From assembly GCA_018702695.1 (NCBI GenBank), contig JABIYR010000134.1, forward strand, positions 1-41,323: a stretch of DNA of 41,323 nt, read 5' to 3'. This document shows positions 1 to 8,188 of this stretch, in pieces. The position numbers were made by a program, and so were the translations under genes. The notes beneath the pieces are model-generated. The model worked only from the letters and a program-made list of their open reading frames with translations. It did not search any database and was not told the DNA's origin. How positions within the stretch are numbered: position 1 is the stretch's first letter; each line of letters begins with the position of its first letter. The DNA comes from Nitrospina sp. Lineage in GTDB: Bacteria > Nitrospinota > Nitrospinia > Nitrospinales > VA-1.

Positions 1-1
1 A

Positions 2-1405
2 CAAAAAATAATTCCCGGTCTCAATTTAAGTGAGTTGTTTCAGAGATTATTCGCTAATAAAAAAAACACCTTCTTGTTTGAAAGCGGTAACGGGCCGAAA
101 GAAACCGCCCACTATTCCTTAATGGGTGAAATCAGTTCCCGGATTTTAGAAATCACAGGTCAGCAGGCAAAATTGTTCTGCCAAAACGAACTGGTTTCAA
201 GTTGGGATAATCCCCAACAGGCTTTGTCTTTATTAAATTTTGATGAAAACATTCAGCCAGTCGCTTACCTGCCTCATTTTTGGGGTGGTTGGGTAGGTTT
301 TATGGGGTATGAAGCCGGTGTATGGTTTGAAAATTTACCCATTAGGGAACCCTCTGAGGAGGAGTTACCGGATCTTTTTTTCATGGAGGTGGAACGGTTT
401 TATTTATATGATCATTTGACCGAAGAGTTCAAATTCATTCTTTCGCAAAAATCAGAAGGAAACTCTTTAACTTATGAAAATATCTGCGCCGACATTCAAA
501 CTACTTGGAATGAGCTGATTCCCCTTATTAAGGACATTTCAGAGAAACCGAGCTCCACATTTGCTCCAGTCAGGTCTTTGTCAGCAGGTGAATTGCAGTC
601 CAATATGTCTTTGAATGACTATAGCGAACTAGTTGTGAAGGCGAAGCAATACATTCATGATGGAGATATTTATCAAGCTAATTTAGCGCAAAAATTCACC
701 ACACATTTTCCAGGAGAATCATTTCAACTTTACAAGAAGTTGATTCGGCTGAACCCGTCCCCTTTTTCGGGTTATTTGAATTATAAAAATTTCTCACTCA
801 TAAGTTCTTCTCCCGAACGACTGGTGAAAGTTGATGGTCATCAGGTAGAAACCCGGCCCATTGCAGGAACTCGGCCTCGGGGCAAGGAAGATGCTGAGGA
901 TATAGAGCTTTCAACCCAATTATTATTGAACCCGAAAGAACGTGCTGAGCATTTGATGTTGGTCGATTTGGAACGCAATGATTTAGGAAGAATTTGTCAG
1001 GATGGAACGGTTTCTGTTACCGATTTTATGTTTCTGGAAAAATATTCTCATGTTAGCCATATCGTTTCAAATATCGTTGGCCGCCTCAAACCGAAAACCA
1101 GTGTCTGCGATATTTTGAAATCGGTTTTTCCCGGAGGAACCATTACGGGCTGTCCCAAAATTCGTTGCATGGAAATCATTGCAGAACTGGAACCGATAAA
1201 AAGAGGCCCCTATTCGGGATCGTTTGGATATATTGGCTTTGGTTCTTATTTGGATTTAAATATTATAATACGTTCGATAATCGTGTGCGGTGAAATTGCG
1301 AGTTTTCATGTAGGTGCGGGCATTGTGGCAGACTCTAACCCGGAAAAAGAATATCAGGAAACTTTAGATAAAGCGGCGGCAATGATACAAGCTTTATCAC
1401 AATAA
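2..1405 (+). CDS. pabB: Aminodeoxychorismate synthase component I, PabB (5' end cut by window edge)
   Basis: Chorismate-binding enzyme of the PabB/TrpE family, which aminates chorismate to 4-amino-4-deoxychorismate for folate. The family signatures appear in order: PIAGTRPRG (codons from about 857), LVDLERNDLG, YSHVSHIVS, and FPGGTITGCPK followed by GPYSGSFGY. The frame is open with no stop from base 2 (reading IIPGLNLSEL before the TTG at 35), so the gene very probably begins left of the window and TTG 35 is internal. The loop carries alanine (PIAGT, codon 863-865), as in TrpE, where E. coli PabB has lysine (PIKGT). Assignment to PabB rather than TrpE therefore rests on the class IV aminotransferase gene starting 2 bases after the stop and on the absence of trp genes nearby. 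Family call sure; PabB versus TrpE likely but not certain. Confidence 0.85.
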   Translation, partial: QKIIPGLNLSELFQRLFANKKNTFLFESGNGPKETAHYSLMGEISSRILEITGQQAKLFCQNELVSSWDNPQQALSLLNFDENIQPVAYLPHFWGGWVGFMGYEAGVWFENLPIREPSEEELPDLFFMEVERFYLYDHLTEEFKFILSQKSEGNSLTYENICADIQTTWNELIPLIKDISEKPSSTFAPVRSLSAGELQSNMSLNDYSELVVKAKQYIHDGDIYQANLAQKFTTHFPGESFQLYKKLIRLNPSPFSGYLNYKNFSLISSSPERLVKVDGHQVETRPIAGTRPRGKEDAEDIELSTQLLLNPKERAEHLMLVDLERNDLGRICQDGTVSVTDFMFLEKYSHVSHIVSNIVGRLKPKTSVCDILKSVFPGGTITGCPKIRCMEIIAELEPIKRGPYSGSFGYIGFGSYLDLNIIIRSIIVCGEIASFHVGAGIVADSNPEKEYQETLDKAAAMIQALSQ

Positions 1406-1407
1406 TT

Positions 1408-2280
1408 ATGAAAACGACGATGCGCGACTCGATTGTATATCTAAACGGTTTATTTACCCCTCTCGAAAAAGCTCATATATCGATCATGGATAGGGGTTTC
1501 TGTTACGGCGATGGTTTGTTTGAAACCATGCGGGCTTGTAATGGAACTATTTTTAGGCTGGATCAGCATATAGATCGGCTGTTTAAATCTTTACCTTTGA
1601 TTTTTCTAGATATTCCGATGACTCACAATGAAGTCAAGCATACCGTGCAGGAAACATTGAATAGAAATGATTTTGAAAACGCTATCATTCGATTGACGCT
1701 AACGCGCGGTGTTAACCGGACGGGATTTCAGATAGATCCCGATACAGCCCCAACTCTGGTGATTCATGCACGCCCCCATATCCCCAATATTGTTCATCAA
1801 AAGGGGGTTCAAATATCATTAATTAATACGGCCGCAAGCCGTTTGCCGGGTCTCAATAAAAATTTAAAATCTTGTAATTTCCTATTGAATATTTTGGTCC
1901 AAGAATTATCCCGGCAAAAAGGAAGCATGGAAGGCATTATTGTAGACCCAGACCTAGGTGTGACTGAAGGGGCGACCAGTAATATTTTTATCGTTAAAAA
2001 TGGGGCTCTTAAAACCCCAAGTATGGACAACCTGATTCTAGAAGGTATCACTAGGCAGGTTGTTCTCGAAATCGCTCAAACCCATGATATCCCTATCGAA
2101 CAATGTTCCTTAACCGCTGAGGAGGTTCTGACCGCTGACGAAGTGTTCATCACCAATTCGGGGATTGATATCGTTCCGGTGATTCAGGTAGACGAAATTA
2201 TTATCGGCACTCATCAACCCGGTGATTTGACCTGTTTTTTGCGGAATAAATTTTTAAAATGCGTTGAAGCGTCCCATTAA
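1408..2280 (+). CDS. pabC: Class IV aminotransferase-fold enzyme, probable 4-amino-4-deoxychorismate lyase (PabC)
   Basis: PLP enzyme of fold-type IV, 290 residues. Seen are the N-terminal DRGFCYGDGLFETMR block (about 28-42), the PLP-lysine segment LKSCNFLLN (Lys154), and the phosphate-binding block GVTEGATSNIFIV followed by LEGITRQVV. PabC eliminates pyruvate from aminodeoxychorismate to give p-aminobenzoate, which makes a complete two-step pair with the gene 2 bases upstream. Fold-type IV also contains branched-chain and D-amino-acid aminotransferases, and a second member of the family lies at 33936-34793. The YGDGLFET block and the pabB linkage favour PabC. The start is ATG 1408; ATG 1420 is an in-frame alternative. 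Confidence 0.8.
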   Translation: MKTTMRDSIVYLNGLFTPLEKAHISIMDRGFCYGDGLFETMRACNGTIFRLDQHIDRLFKSLPLIFLDIPMTHNEVKHTVQETLNRNDFENAIIRLTLTRGVNRTGFQIDPDTAPTLVIHARPHIPNIVHQKGVQISLINTAASRLPGLNKNLKSCNFLLNILVQELSRQKGSMEGIIVDPDLGVTEGATSNIFIVKNGALKTPSMDNLILEGITRQVVLEIAQTHDIPIEQCSLTAEEVLTADEVFITNSGIDIVPVIQVDEIIIGTHQPGDLTCFLRNKFLKCVEASH

Positions 2281-2319
2281 ACGTGGTAGTTTTTCATCTT
2301 TAATTATTTGGATAATCTT

Positions 2320-2742
2320 ATGAGCCAACTAGAACGTTTTCATGACAACCCATCTGGGGTTATTACTGACACTAAATTCAAAAATCAATGGTTGCCGAAA
2401 GATTCGTGGGGAGACTTGGGGCAATGGCGAAACTTTGACGAAGCCCGCAGTTATGCCTTAACCATGAATCAGGTTTATGCAGGCAGTTACAACGATTGGC
2501 GTTTTCCCACGCGTGAAGAGGCAGAAGGTTTTTATGAAGAGACATTGAGCCAAAAGGATTGGGAAGGTAAGGACATTCATATCCATTCTTTATTTGTCAC
2601 TCAATGCGCTCATTATATGTGGATCAGCGAAACCAACGATAATCAGGAAGCGGCTAGAATTAACCTCAGAAATGGGGAAGTCGAATGGGTCGCTAGTAGT
2701 AGTCGTGAGCATCAATCTGTTCGACTGGTTCGCGATATTTGA
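2320..2742 (+). CDS. Lcl C-terminal/DUF1566-like domain protein
   Basis: Small protein (140 residues from ATG 2320; TTG 2308 is an upstream alternative adding four residues). It shows the DUF1566/Lcl pattern: an early tryptophan-rich stretch, then NDWRFPTREEAEGFYE, a MWISE strand, and the ending INLRNGEVEWV plus SVRLVRD, which corresponds to the usual 'xNxxNGxVxW...VRLVR' finish. Such domains occur in surface or adhesin-like proteins of Gram-negatives. No signal peptide is visible here, so this copy may be cytoplasmic. It follows pabC by about 40 bases in the same direction and may be cotranscribed. Function unknown. Confidence 0.6.
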   Translation: MSQLERFHDNPSGVITDTKFKNQWLPKDSWGDLGQWRNFDEARSYALTMNQVYAGSYNDWRFPTREEAEGFYEETLSQKDWEGKDIHIHSLFVTQCAHYMWISETNDNQEAARINLRNGEVEWVASSSREHQSVRLVRDI

Positions 2743-2750
2743 CTCAGTTT

Positions 2751-3137
2751 TTATATATCTTGCCAGATAAGTGCCCAGAAATCTTGCGAGTTCATAGTAC
2801 TGAATAGACCCGAAGTGTAAGTGTCGCTCATCACGACACGCTCTTCAACTCTGTCCTGCTTGGCACTGACAATCTTCACATCCGCATGTTTGGTTTTGGT
2901 AAAACCATTAAAGAGTGAACCTGAAAGAGTGGGTTCTAAATCCAGCGGGAATTTTCGGGCAAGTCTAATGCCCACTCCGTGTAAGTCAACGCATAATATG
3001 CCATTGTCCACCCAGCACTCAATGCTTTGATCTTCTTCTTTGCCAGTCGCAAATATTTTATTTCCTGATCGGATGGCATGAACCGGGCCAGTTGTCCCTT
3101 TGCACCAAATTTTACCTGAATCCTGAATTTCTTGCAT
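2751..3137 (-). CDS. Hypothetical protein
   Basis: Unrecognised 128-residue protein starting at ATG (complement of 3135-3137). It has no signal peptide or membrane segment. It is rich in beta-strand-like alternating stretches (SIECWVDNGILCVDLHGVG, then a KHADVKIVSAK segment) and ends with a tryptophan-containing tail, WALIWQDI. Its stop lies 8 bases from the stop of the convergent DUF1566-like gene, and its start faces bioF across about 106 bases. I cannot assign a family. It is called as a gene because the frame fills the gap between well-defined neighbours, while the opposite-strand frame inside it (2821-3030) is low-complexity. Confidence 0.5.
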   Translation of the reverse strand: MQEIQDSGKIWCKGTTGPVHAIRSGNKIFATGKEEDQSIECWVDNGILCVDLHGVGIRLARKFPLDLEPTLSGSLFNGFTKTKHADVKIVSAKQDRVEERVVMSDTYTSGLFSTMNSQDFWALIWQDI

Positions 3138-3192
3138 CGTCTCTGAACAACCTCTGTGTTATTGATTGTAGATGGTTTCTCTGCTGTAAACT

Positions 3193-3221
3193 TTGACTTG
3201 ATCTATATTTTATATCATAAT
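3193..3221 (+). promoter_or_regulatory. Sigma70-type promoter of the bioF operon
   Basis: TTGACT (3193-3198), a 17-base spacer and CATAAT (3216-3221). The predicted transcription start is near 3228, about 16 bases before the GTG start of bioF. The match is 5/6 and 5/6 with ideal spacing. I looked for a paired BirA operator (GTAAAC...GTTTAC) here and found only a left half at 3185-3190, so biotin repression is not supported. Confidence 0.6.
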
Positions 3222-3243
3222 TTTAGTAATAATTTCCCTTCCC

Positions 3244-4401
3244 GTGGGGTTGAATTCGTTGAGTGATCAATTTTTAAACCGTCTAGAAAATGAAATAAAA
3301 ATCCTCCAAGATAAGAACCTTTATCGCGAGGTACGGCTTTACCCCAATAGTCGGCTTAACCTTTGCTCCAACGATTATTTTCAGTTGCGCAAGCACCCAC
3401 AAGTTACTGCGGGCAGTATTAAAGCCTGTGAAGATTATGGGACTGGCAGTGGCGGTTCTCCCCTACTCTCAGGATACCTTCCCTGCCATCAAAGTTTGTT
3501 AGATCAGCTACGTCAATGGAAGCATAAGTCTTACGGAATGTTATTGAACTCTGGTTTCATGGCCAATCAAGCGGTTTTAAAACATCTTCCGGGTAAAAAT
3601 GATCTGATACTGGCTGATAAATTGATCCATAACTCCATTGCCCAAGGCCTCATGCAGGGTCAAGCTCGGTTTAAACGATATCAGCATTTAGATTTAAACC
3701 ATTTGCGCGATTTATTGGAAGCAAATTTCCATTCTTACGAGACCGTTTTTGTGGTGACAGAAAGTATTTTTAGCATGGATGGAGATTATCCAGATTTAAG
3801 GAAACTGGTAGAACTGAAACAGCAATACCCATTTGTTTTGATTCTTGATGAAGCACACGGCACAGGAGTGTTCGGTGCAACCGGAGCGGGTTTGGCTGAA
3901 GAAATGCAAGTGCAAAGTCATGTAGATATTATCATTGGCACATTGGGGAAATCGTTGGCCAGTATGGGGGCTTATATTCTATCTGATTCACCCATCGTCA
4001 TAGATTATCTAATAAATCGAGCTGGTGAATTCATCTACTCAACATTTTTATCACCAGCTCAAGTTGGGGCCGCTGAAAGTGCATTAAAAATATTGCAATC
4101 GGGGCAAGACCAACGACGGGCTCTGCAAAAAATATCGAAGCAATTTAGAGAGATCATGAACTTAGAGGATCAAACAACAAATGAGCACCCCTCCCCAATT
4201 GTCCCCATTGTAATTGGTGACCCGATAAGAACTCTTGAATTGAGGAATTATTTGCTACAAAAAGGTGTTATGGTAGGGGCAATTAGACCGCCTACGGTGC
4301 CTCCACAGACATCAAGACTGAGGGTGTCTTTGCATACAGGAATAACCGAAGAAAACCTCGTGGAGTTGGGAAGCCTAATCAAGCCATGGATAACCTCTTA
4401 A
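3244..4401 (+). CDS. bioF: 8-amino-7-oxononanoate synthase (BioF)
   Basis: PLP-dependent alpha-oxoamine synthase that condenses pimeloyl-ACP/CoA with L-alanine in biotin synthesis. It has 385 residues against 384 in E. coli. Visible are LCSNDYFQL (40-48), GTGSGGSPLLSGY (66-78), LILDEAHGTGVFG (199-211) and the PLP-lysine motif GTLGKSLASMGAY. The lysine is residue 236, the same number as in E. coli BioF. The start is GTG 3244 with no clear Shine-Dalgarno; TTG 3250 and TTG 3259 are alternatives. It is the first gene of a run with a BioH-like hydrolase, a kinase fusion and bioC. The related enzyme 2-amino-3-ketobutyrate CoA ligase (Kbl) is the alternative, but the bioC linkage supports BioF. Confidence 0.9.
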   Translation: MGLNSLSDQFLNRLENEIKILQDKNLYREVRLYPNSRLNLCSNDYFQLRKHPQVTAGSIKACEDYGTGSGGSPLLSGYLPCHQSLLDQLRQWKHKSYGMLLNSGFMANQAVLKHLPGKNDLILADKLIHNSIAQGLMQGQARFKRYQHLDLNHLRDLLEANFHSYETVFVVTESIFSMDGDYPDLRKLVELKQQYPFVLILDEAHGTGVFGATGAGLAEEMQVQSHVDIIIGTLGKSLASMGAYILSDSPIVIDYLINRAGEFIYSTFLSPAQVGAAESALKILQSGQDQRRALQKISKQFREIMNLEDQTTNEHPSPIVPIVIGDPIRTLELRNYLLQKGVMVGAIRPPTVPPQTSRLRVSLHTGITEENLVELGSLIKPWITS

Positions 4402-5045
4402 CCATCACCGCAATTTCTGGATGGGCTATTCCTCAAAAATGGTTCCAGAAAGAAATTCTTACGGCCTTTCCAGGTTCCAGGATCGAGGTGATTTATCCAG
4501 AAAACCCTGAAAGTAATGAGGAGGCTGAAAAAAATCTACGCCGATATCCGGCGGACCTTTATATCGGCTACTCCCTAGGAAGTTTATGGTTACTCAAATA
4601 TAAAGATCTATTACCAATGACCGCAAAAAAGGCCTTACTAGCCCCTATTTTGTCATTTTTGGATAAAGATGGCTTAGGGGGCACGACTTCTGAAACTCAA
4701 TTGAATTATCTGTCCAGACAAATGAAGCAAAATCCCGACAGTTCTTCCTGCCTTAAACAGTTTTTCTCGTACTCCAAGCTCCCCTACCCAGAAAACCTGA
4801 TTGACGAACTTCCTAGTAGGGATATTTTATTGAAGGGTTTGGATTTTCTGAAAACCTGTCGAGTTAAGGGTGAAGACAGCAAAATATTTTTGTCCATATT
4901 GGGAGAAGATGATATTTTTGTAGATGGGAAGATGCTCCAAACACATATTCCCCATCTAGATATTATTCAAGGTGTTGGACATGCCCCAGGAAAATTGCTC
5001 AATCGTCTGGCATGGCATTTGAAGTGTGGAAAATATAATTCATGA
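4386..5045 (+). CDS. Alpha/beta hydrolase, probable pimeloyl-ACP methyl ester esterase (BioH-like)
   Basis: A 219-residue serine hydrolase overlapping the end of bioF by 16 bases. The nucleophile elbow is GYSLGS (Ser63). The likely acid is the aspartate in LGEDDIFVDG (Asp176), and the base is the histidine in QGVGHAPG (His199). An N-terminal SGWAIPQKWF strand-loop resembles the BioH start, GWG(M/L)...W. BioH/BioG/BioK-type esterases remove the methyl group from pimeloyl-ACP after BioC-primed fatty acid synthesis. Position between bioF and bioC is the main argument for that role. It could be a diverged BioH, a BioG analogue or a separate esterase subfamily; the fold call is more secure than the substrate. 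It ends in an ATGA overlap with the next gene, so translation is probably coupled. Confidence 0.7.
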   Translation: MDNLLTITAISGWAIPQKWFQKEILTAFPGSRIEVIYPENPESNEEAEKNLRRYPADLYIGYSLGSLWLLKYKDLLPMTAKKALLAPILSFLDKDGLGGTTSETQLNYLSRQMKQNPDSSSCLKQFFSYSKLPYPENLIDELPSRDILLKGLDFLKTCRVKGEDSKIFLSILGEDDIFVDGKMLQTHIPHLDIIQGVGHAPGKLLNRLAWHLKCGKYNS

Positions 5046-7303
5046 AAATATTTGGCATAAATTTTAATCATTCGCCGAGCTCTAAAAATCCGATCACGGT
5101 GGCGATTTGTGACTTTAAAAAAAGTCAGGGTCTGTCTGTGTCCAGGGTTGAACTTTTATGCTCTTTGAAAGAATTTGAAACTTTCTTACAGCAGAAAGGC
5201 CCTTGGTTCGCGGGCGTCAATTTCCCTCTCGGTCAGCCAAGCCAGTTTCTGCAATCCATGAAACTCCCCCAAAAATGGAGCGGTTATATTAAAGACATAA
5301 ACCGCTGGAAACTTGATGGTTACCAAAAGAAAGTTTTAAAATTCAAAAAAAAATTGGCCACTGGTTCGAAGGAACCTCAGCGTATAACAGATACCTTGGC
5401 AGGTTCCGGAAGCCCTTTAACGTTCAATAAAAAACAAACGGCCCATCATTTTTTTGAAGGCACTCATTGTTTGATACGCTCGGGTGCATCCATTCTTCCT
5501 TGTAATATTAAAGTAGATAAACGCGTTGTGCTAGAGACCTACCCTGATCTAGTGGCTAAACGATTTGCCGTCCATGCTATTGGGGCTAAGGCCAAAAACG
5601 TAGACATAGAAAATCTTCACAAAGAAATTATAAAAGGGCTGGAAACACCTGAATTTGAACGAGACTTTAAATTTAAAATATTTTTGGATGACAGCCTCAA
5701 ACTAAAATGTGTCGAAGAATCTAACGGTGCAATATTAAATGCGGTTTTAATTTCAGCTCAAGTTGCATGGGCCTATAGCGAAGGAAAACCCAATTATGGG
5801 ATTCCTGATATTCAGCACCCTAATATCCAGACTGAAGGATGGATCGTTGACCCCAGTCTGGTTAACGATTTAGTTAAACCCAAAAATCGTTTTGGAAGTG
5901 AACTGGCTGAGTTCATCCAAAAAGGTGGGTTGGATACTAAAAGGTCTTTCAACCTAATGGGTCATATTCAAAGGTTATCTAATATAGGGCGAGCGTTGTC
6001 GGGTGAGCGAAACTTGATGGCCTTATTAGAAACCATTGTGAATGAAGCCCGGAGCCTGACTTTGGCCGATGGCGGGACGCTCTATATTCTTAAAGATGAC
6101 TTACTGCATTTTAAAATTGTTCAAAATGAATCTTTGAATATCACTATGGGCGGTGTCACCGGTGTTGAGATCACCTTCCCACCCTTGGAGAATAAAGAGT
6201 CCAATGTTTCTTCCTATGTGGCTATAAAAAACATCTCTGTCAATATTCCCGATGTTTATAACTATAAACCGTTTGATTTCACCGGCCCTAAAAAATTTGA
6301 TGCCAAGACAGGGTATCGAACCAAATCAATGCTTGTGGTTCCACTGACCAATCATGAAGATGAGGTCATAGGAGTTTTGCAACTTTTAAATGCTAGAGAT
6401 GTGAATGACAAAAAAAAGGTGATTCCTTTTTCACCCGATTATGAAAGCCTTGTTGAGTCACTCGCTTCTCAGGCGGCTGTTGCCGTCAGCAATGCTTCCC
6501 TTATTAATGAGTTGAAAACTGCCCATCAAACACTCATTGGAGCTAGAGATAGGGCCGAAGACGCGAGCCGGGCAAAAAGTAATTTCCTCGCCAATATGAG
6601 TCACGAGCTACGCACCCCCATGAATGCGATCATTGGATATAGCGAAATGCTTATAGAAGATGCGGAGGAAGAAGGTCTGGATGAATTTGAAGCCGACTTG
6701 CAAAATATTTGCTCATCAGGAAAACACCTATTGGGCTTAATCAATGAGATTCTAGACCTTTCTAAGATAGAAGCCGGCAAGATGGAAATATTTTTAAAAA
6801 GTTTCGACATCGCTAAACTGGTGAAGGATGTAGAGGAAACTATACATCCAATGGCTGAGAAAAGGTCTAACAAATTATTGATTGATTGCTCAGATAATAT
6901 TGGTTTTATGGAAGCGGATGAAACACGAGTGCGACAAATGCTTCACAATCTTTTAAGCAACGCTTGTAAATTTACCGACAAGGGAACGGTGACCTTAAAA
7001 GTCACGCGTATTACTGTTGAAGGCATAGATTGGGTTCGGTTTGATATCATTGATACAGGCATGGGCATACCCAGTGAATCCATAAAACATTTGTTCCATG
7101 AATTTTCGCAAATCGATAATTCCTCCACCCGCGAATTTGGCGGAACAGGTTTGGGTTTAGCAATCAGTAAAAGATTTTGTCTGATGATGGGTGGCGATAT
7201 AACGGTTGAAAGTGTAATAGGTGAAGGTTCAACCTTTACCATTGAAATGCCAGTTAAAGTCGTGACTAAAGCGAAACTTCGACGCCGAGCCAGTGACCGT
7301 TAA
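5042..7303 (+). CDS. DUF429-GAF-histidine kinase fusion
   Basis: A 753-residue protein with three parts. Residues 1-290 follow the DUF429 (predicted RNase H-fold nuclease) pattern: GINF near the start, WFAGVNFPLG (54-64), QRITD (113-117), HHFFEG, and LETYP (164-168). The two aspartates expected in 'GvDF' and 'GxDFP' are asparagines here (Asn7, Asn60), suggesting a non-catalytic, possibly sensory, copy. Residues about 325-488 form a GAF domain, followed by a helical linker. Residues about 515-585 are HisKA with SHELRTPMNAI (His521), and about 628-742 are HATPase_c with LLSNACKFT, DTGMGIP and GGTGLGLAISK. No membrane segment and no receiver domain are seen, so it should be a soluble kinase. It overlaps the BioH-like gene by 4 bases and precedes bioC by 47. 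No response regulator lies in the window. The ligand is unknown. Confidence 0.85.
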   Translation: MKIFGINFNHSPSSKNPITVAICDFKKSQGLSVSRVELLCSLKEFETFLQQKGPWFAGVNFPLGQPSQFLQSMKLPQKWSGYIKDINRWKLDGYQKKVLKFKKKLATGSKEPQRITDTLAGSGSPLTFNKKQTAHHFFEGTHCLIRSGASILPCNIKVDKRVVLETYPDLVAKRFAVHAIGAKAKNVDIENLHKEIIKGLETPEFERDFKFKIFLDDSLKLKCVEESNGAILNAVLISAQVAWAYSEGKPNYGIPDIQHPNIQTEGWIVDPSLVNDLVKPKNRFGSELAEFIQKGGLDTKRSFNLMGHIQRLSNIGRALSGERNLMALLETIVNEARSLTLADGGTLYILKDDLLHFKIVQNESLNITMGGVTGVEITFPPLENKESNVSSYVAIKNISVNIPDVYNYKPFDFTGPKKFDAKTGYRTKSMLVVPLTNHEDEVIGVLQLLNARDVNDKKKVIPFSPDYESLVESLASQAAVAVSNASLINELKTAHQTLIGARDRAEDASRAKSNFLANMSHELRTPMNAIIGYSEMLIEDAEEEGLDEFEADLQNICSSGKHLLGLINEILDLSKIEAGKMEIFLKSFDIAKLVKDVEETIHPMAEKRSNKLLIDCSDNIGFMEADETRVRQMLHNLLSNACKFTDKGTVTLKVTRITVEGIDWVRFDIIDTGMGIPSESIKHLFHEFSQIDNSSTREFGGTGLGLAISKRFCLMMGGDITVESVIGEGSTFTIEMPVKVVTKAKLRRRASDR

Positions 7304-7338
7304 CTCGTTTTTTTATCATAATTAATTCCACAAATCTT

Positions 7339-7342
7339 AGGA
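7339..7342 (+). promoter_or_regulatory. Ribosome binding site fixing the TTG start of bioC
   Basis: AGGA lies 8 bases before TTG 7351. No ATG/GTG in frame nearby has a comparable site, so the TTG start is preferred. Confidence 0.55.
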
Positions 7343-7350
7343 AATATTTC

Positions 7351-8118
7351 TTGAGCCTCAATGATCACCCCTTGGTAAATGATGACAGCCTAATAAATAG
7401 TTTTTCTAAATACGCCAAAAGTTATGATCGTTATGCACAACTGCAAAAATCTATGGCAAAAAGACTTGCGGCATTCCTTCCCAATCCATTACCGAGCCAT
7501 ATTCTAGAAATCGGTTGTGGTACAGGGCTTTTCACACGACATTTGTTAACTCAAGCCCTTGGACAACTTACACTGAATGACATTGCGCCCGGAATGCTTG
7601 AGATATTACAGCGTTCATTGGAGTTACCAAAAAACACAATAATCGCATCGGGAAATGCTGAACGAATCCAATTTGAAAAGGTAGACCTTATTTGTGCTAA
7701 TGCTGTTTTTCAATGGTTTCAAACGCCTCAGGAAACATTAAAAATGTTGAACCAGTCTTTAAGAGAGAGGGGCCAAATGATTTTCAGTACTTTTGGCCCC
7801 AAAACATTAATTGAATTTCGTGAAGCGGCTGATTTAACCAACCCTATTGAGCTTTATAAAAATACGACTTGGAAAAAAATGATACAAGATTCGGGTTTTA
7901 GAATAAAGTCTAGCGACGTGGAAGTTCGAAAAATATTTTTTTCCAATGCTCTGACTTTATTAAAAAACTTACAACAAATTGGTGCGGCCCCAGTTCGCAT
8001 GGCTAAAACAGGTGGGCTTAGAAAATTAATACGCGACTATGATTCGAAATTCTCAACCTCTCAAGGTGTGTATGCAACTTGGGAATTGTATTATTATTCC
8101 ATCATCAATGAAAATTGA
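7351..8118 (+). CDS. bioC: Malonyl-ACP O-methyltransferase (BioC)
   Basis: SAM-dependent class I methyltransferase of 255 residues (E. coli BioC is 251). It masks malonyl-ACP as the methyl ester so fatty acid synthesis can build the pimelate moiety. The typical BioC opening is present (INSFSKYAKSYDRYAQLQ, about 15-32, then AKRLAAFLP). Motif I is ILEIGCGTGLFT (51-62), the acidic motif II region is LNDIAPGMLE, and the ICANAVFQWF block (about 110-119) is characteristic of BioC. The start is TTG with an AGGA site. It completes a bioF/BioH-like/bioC set; bioA, bioD and bioB are not in the window. The histidine kinase fusion separates it from the esterase gene. Confidence 0.88.
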   Translation: MSLNDHPLVNDDSLINSFSKYAKSYDRYAQLQKSMAKRLAAFLPNPLPSHILEIGCGTGLFTRHLLTQALGQLTLNDIAPGMLEILQRSLELPKNTIIASGNAERIQFEKVDLICANAVFQWFQTPQETLKMLNQSLRERGQMIFSTFGPKTLIEFREAADLTNPIELYKNTTWKKMIQDSGFRIKSSDVEVRKIFFSNALTLLKNLQQIGAAPVRMAKTGGLRKLIRDYDSKFSTSQGVYATWELYYYSIINEN

Positions 8119-8188
8119 AATGCTTTACTCGGATCAATGTTTATTCTTTTATAACGGTTTTATATTCACCGAAAACCAATATTGATCA

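Noticed and set aside
3183-3240. BirA-type operator before bioF
   Set aside because: Only a left GTAAAC half-site is present; no matching GTTTAC at the required spacing.
4540-4547. GCCGATAT (sigma28-like -10) inside the BioH-like gene
   Set aside because: Within coding sequence and with no -35 at the expected distance.
8130-8188. GATCAAT/ATTGATC inverted pair before the Maf-like gene
   Set aside because: Arms of 7 bases separated by over 40; could be chance or a loose operator, not enough to annotate.
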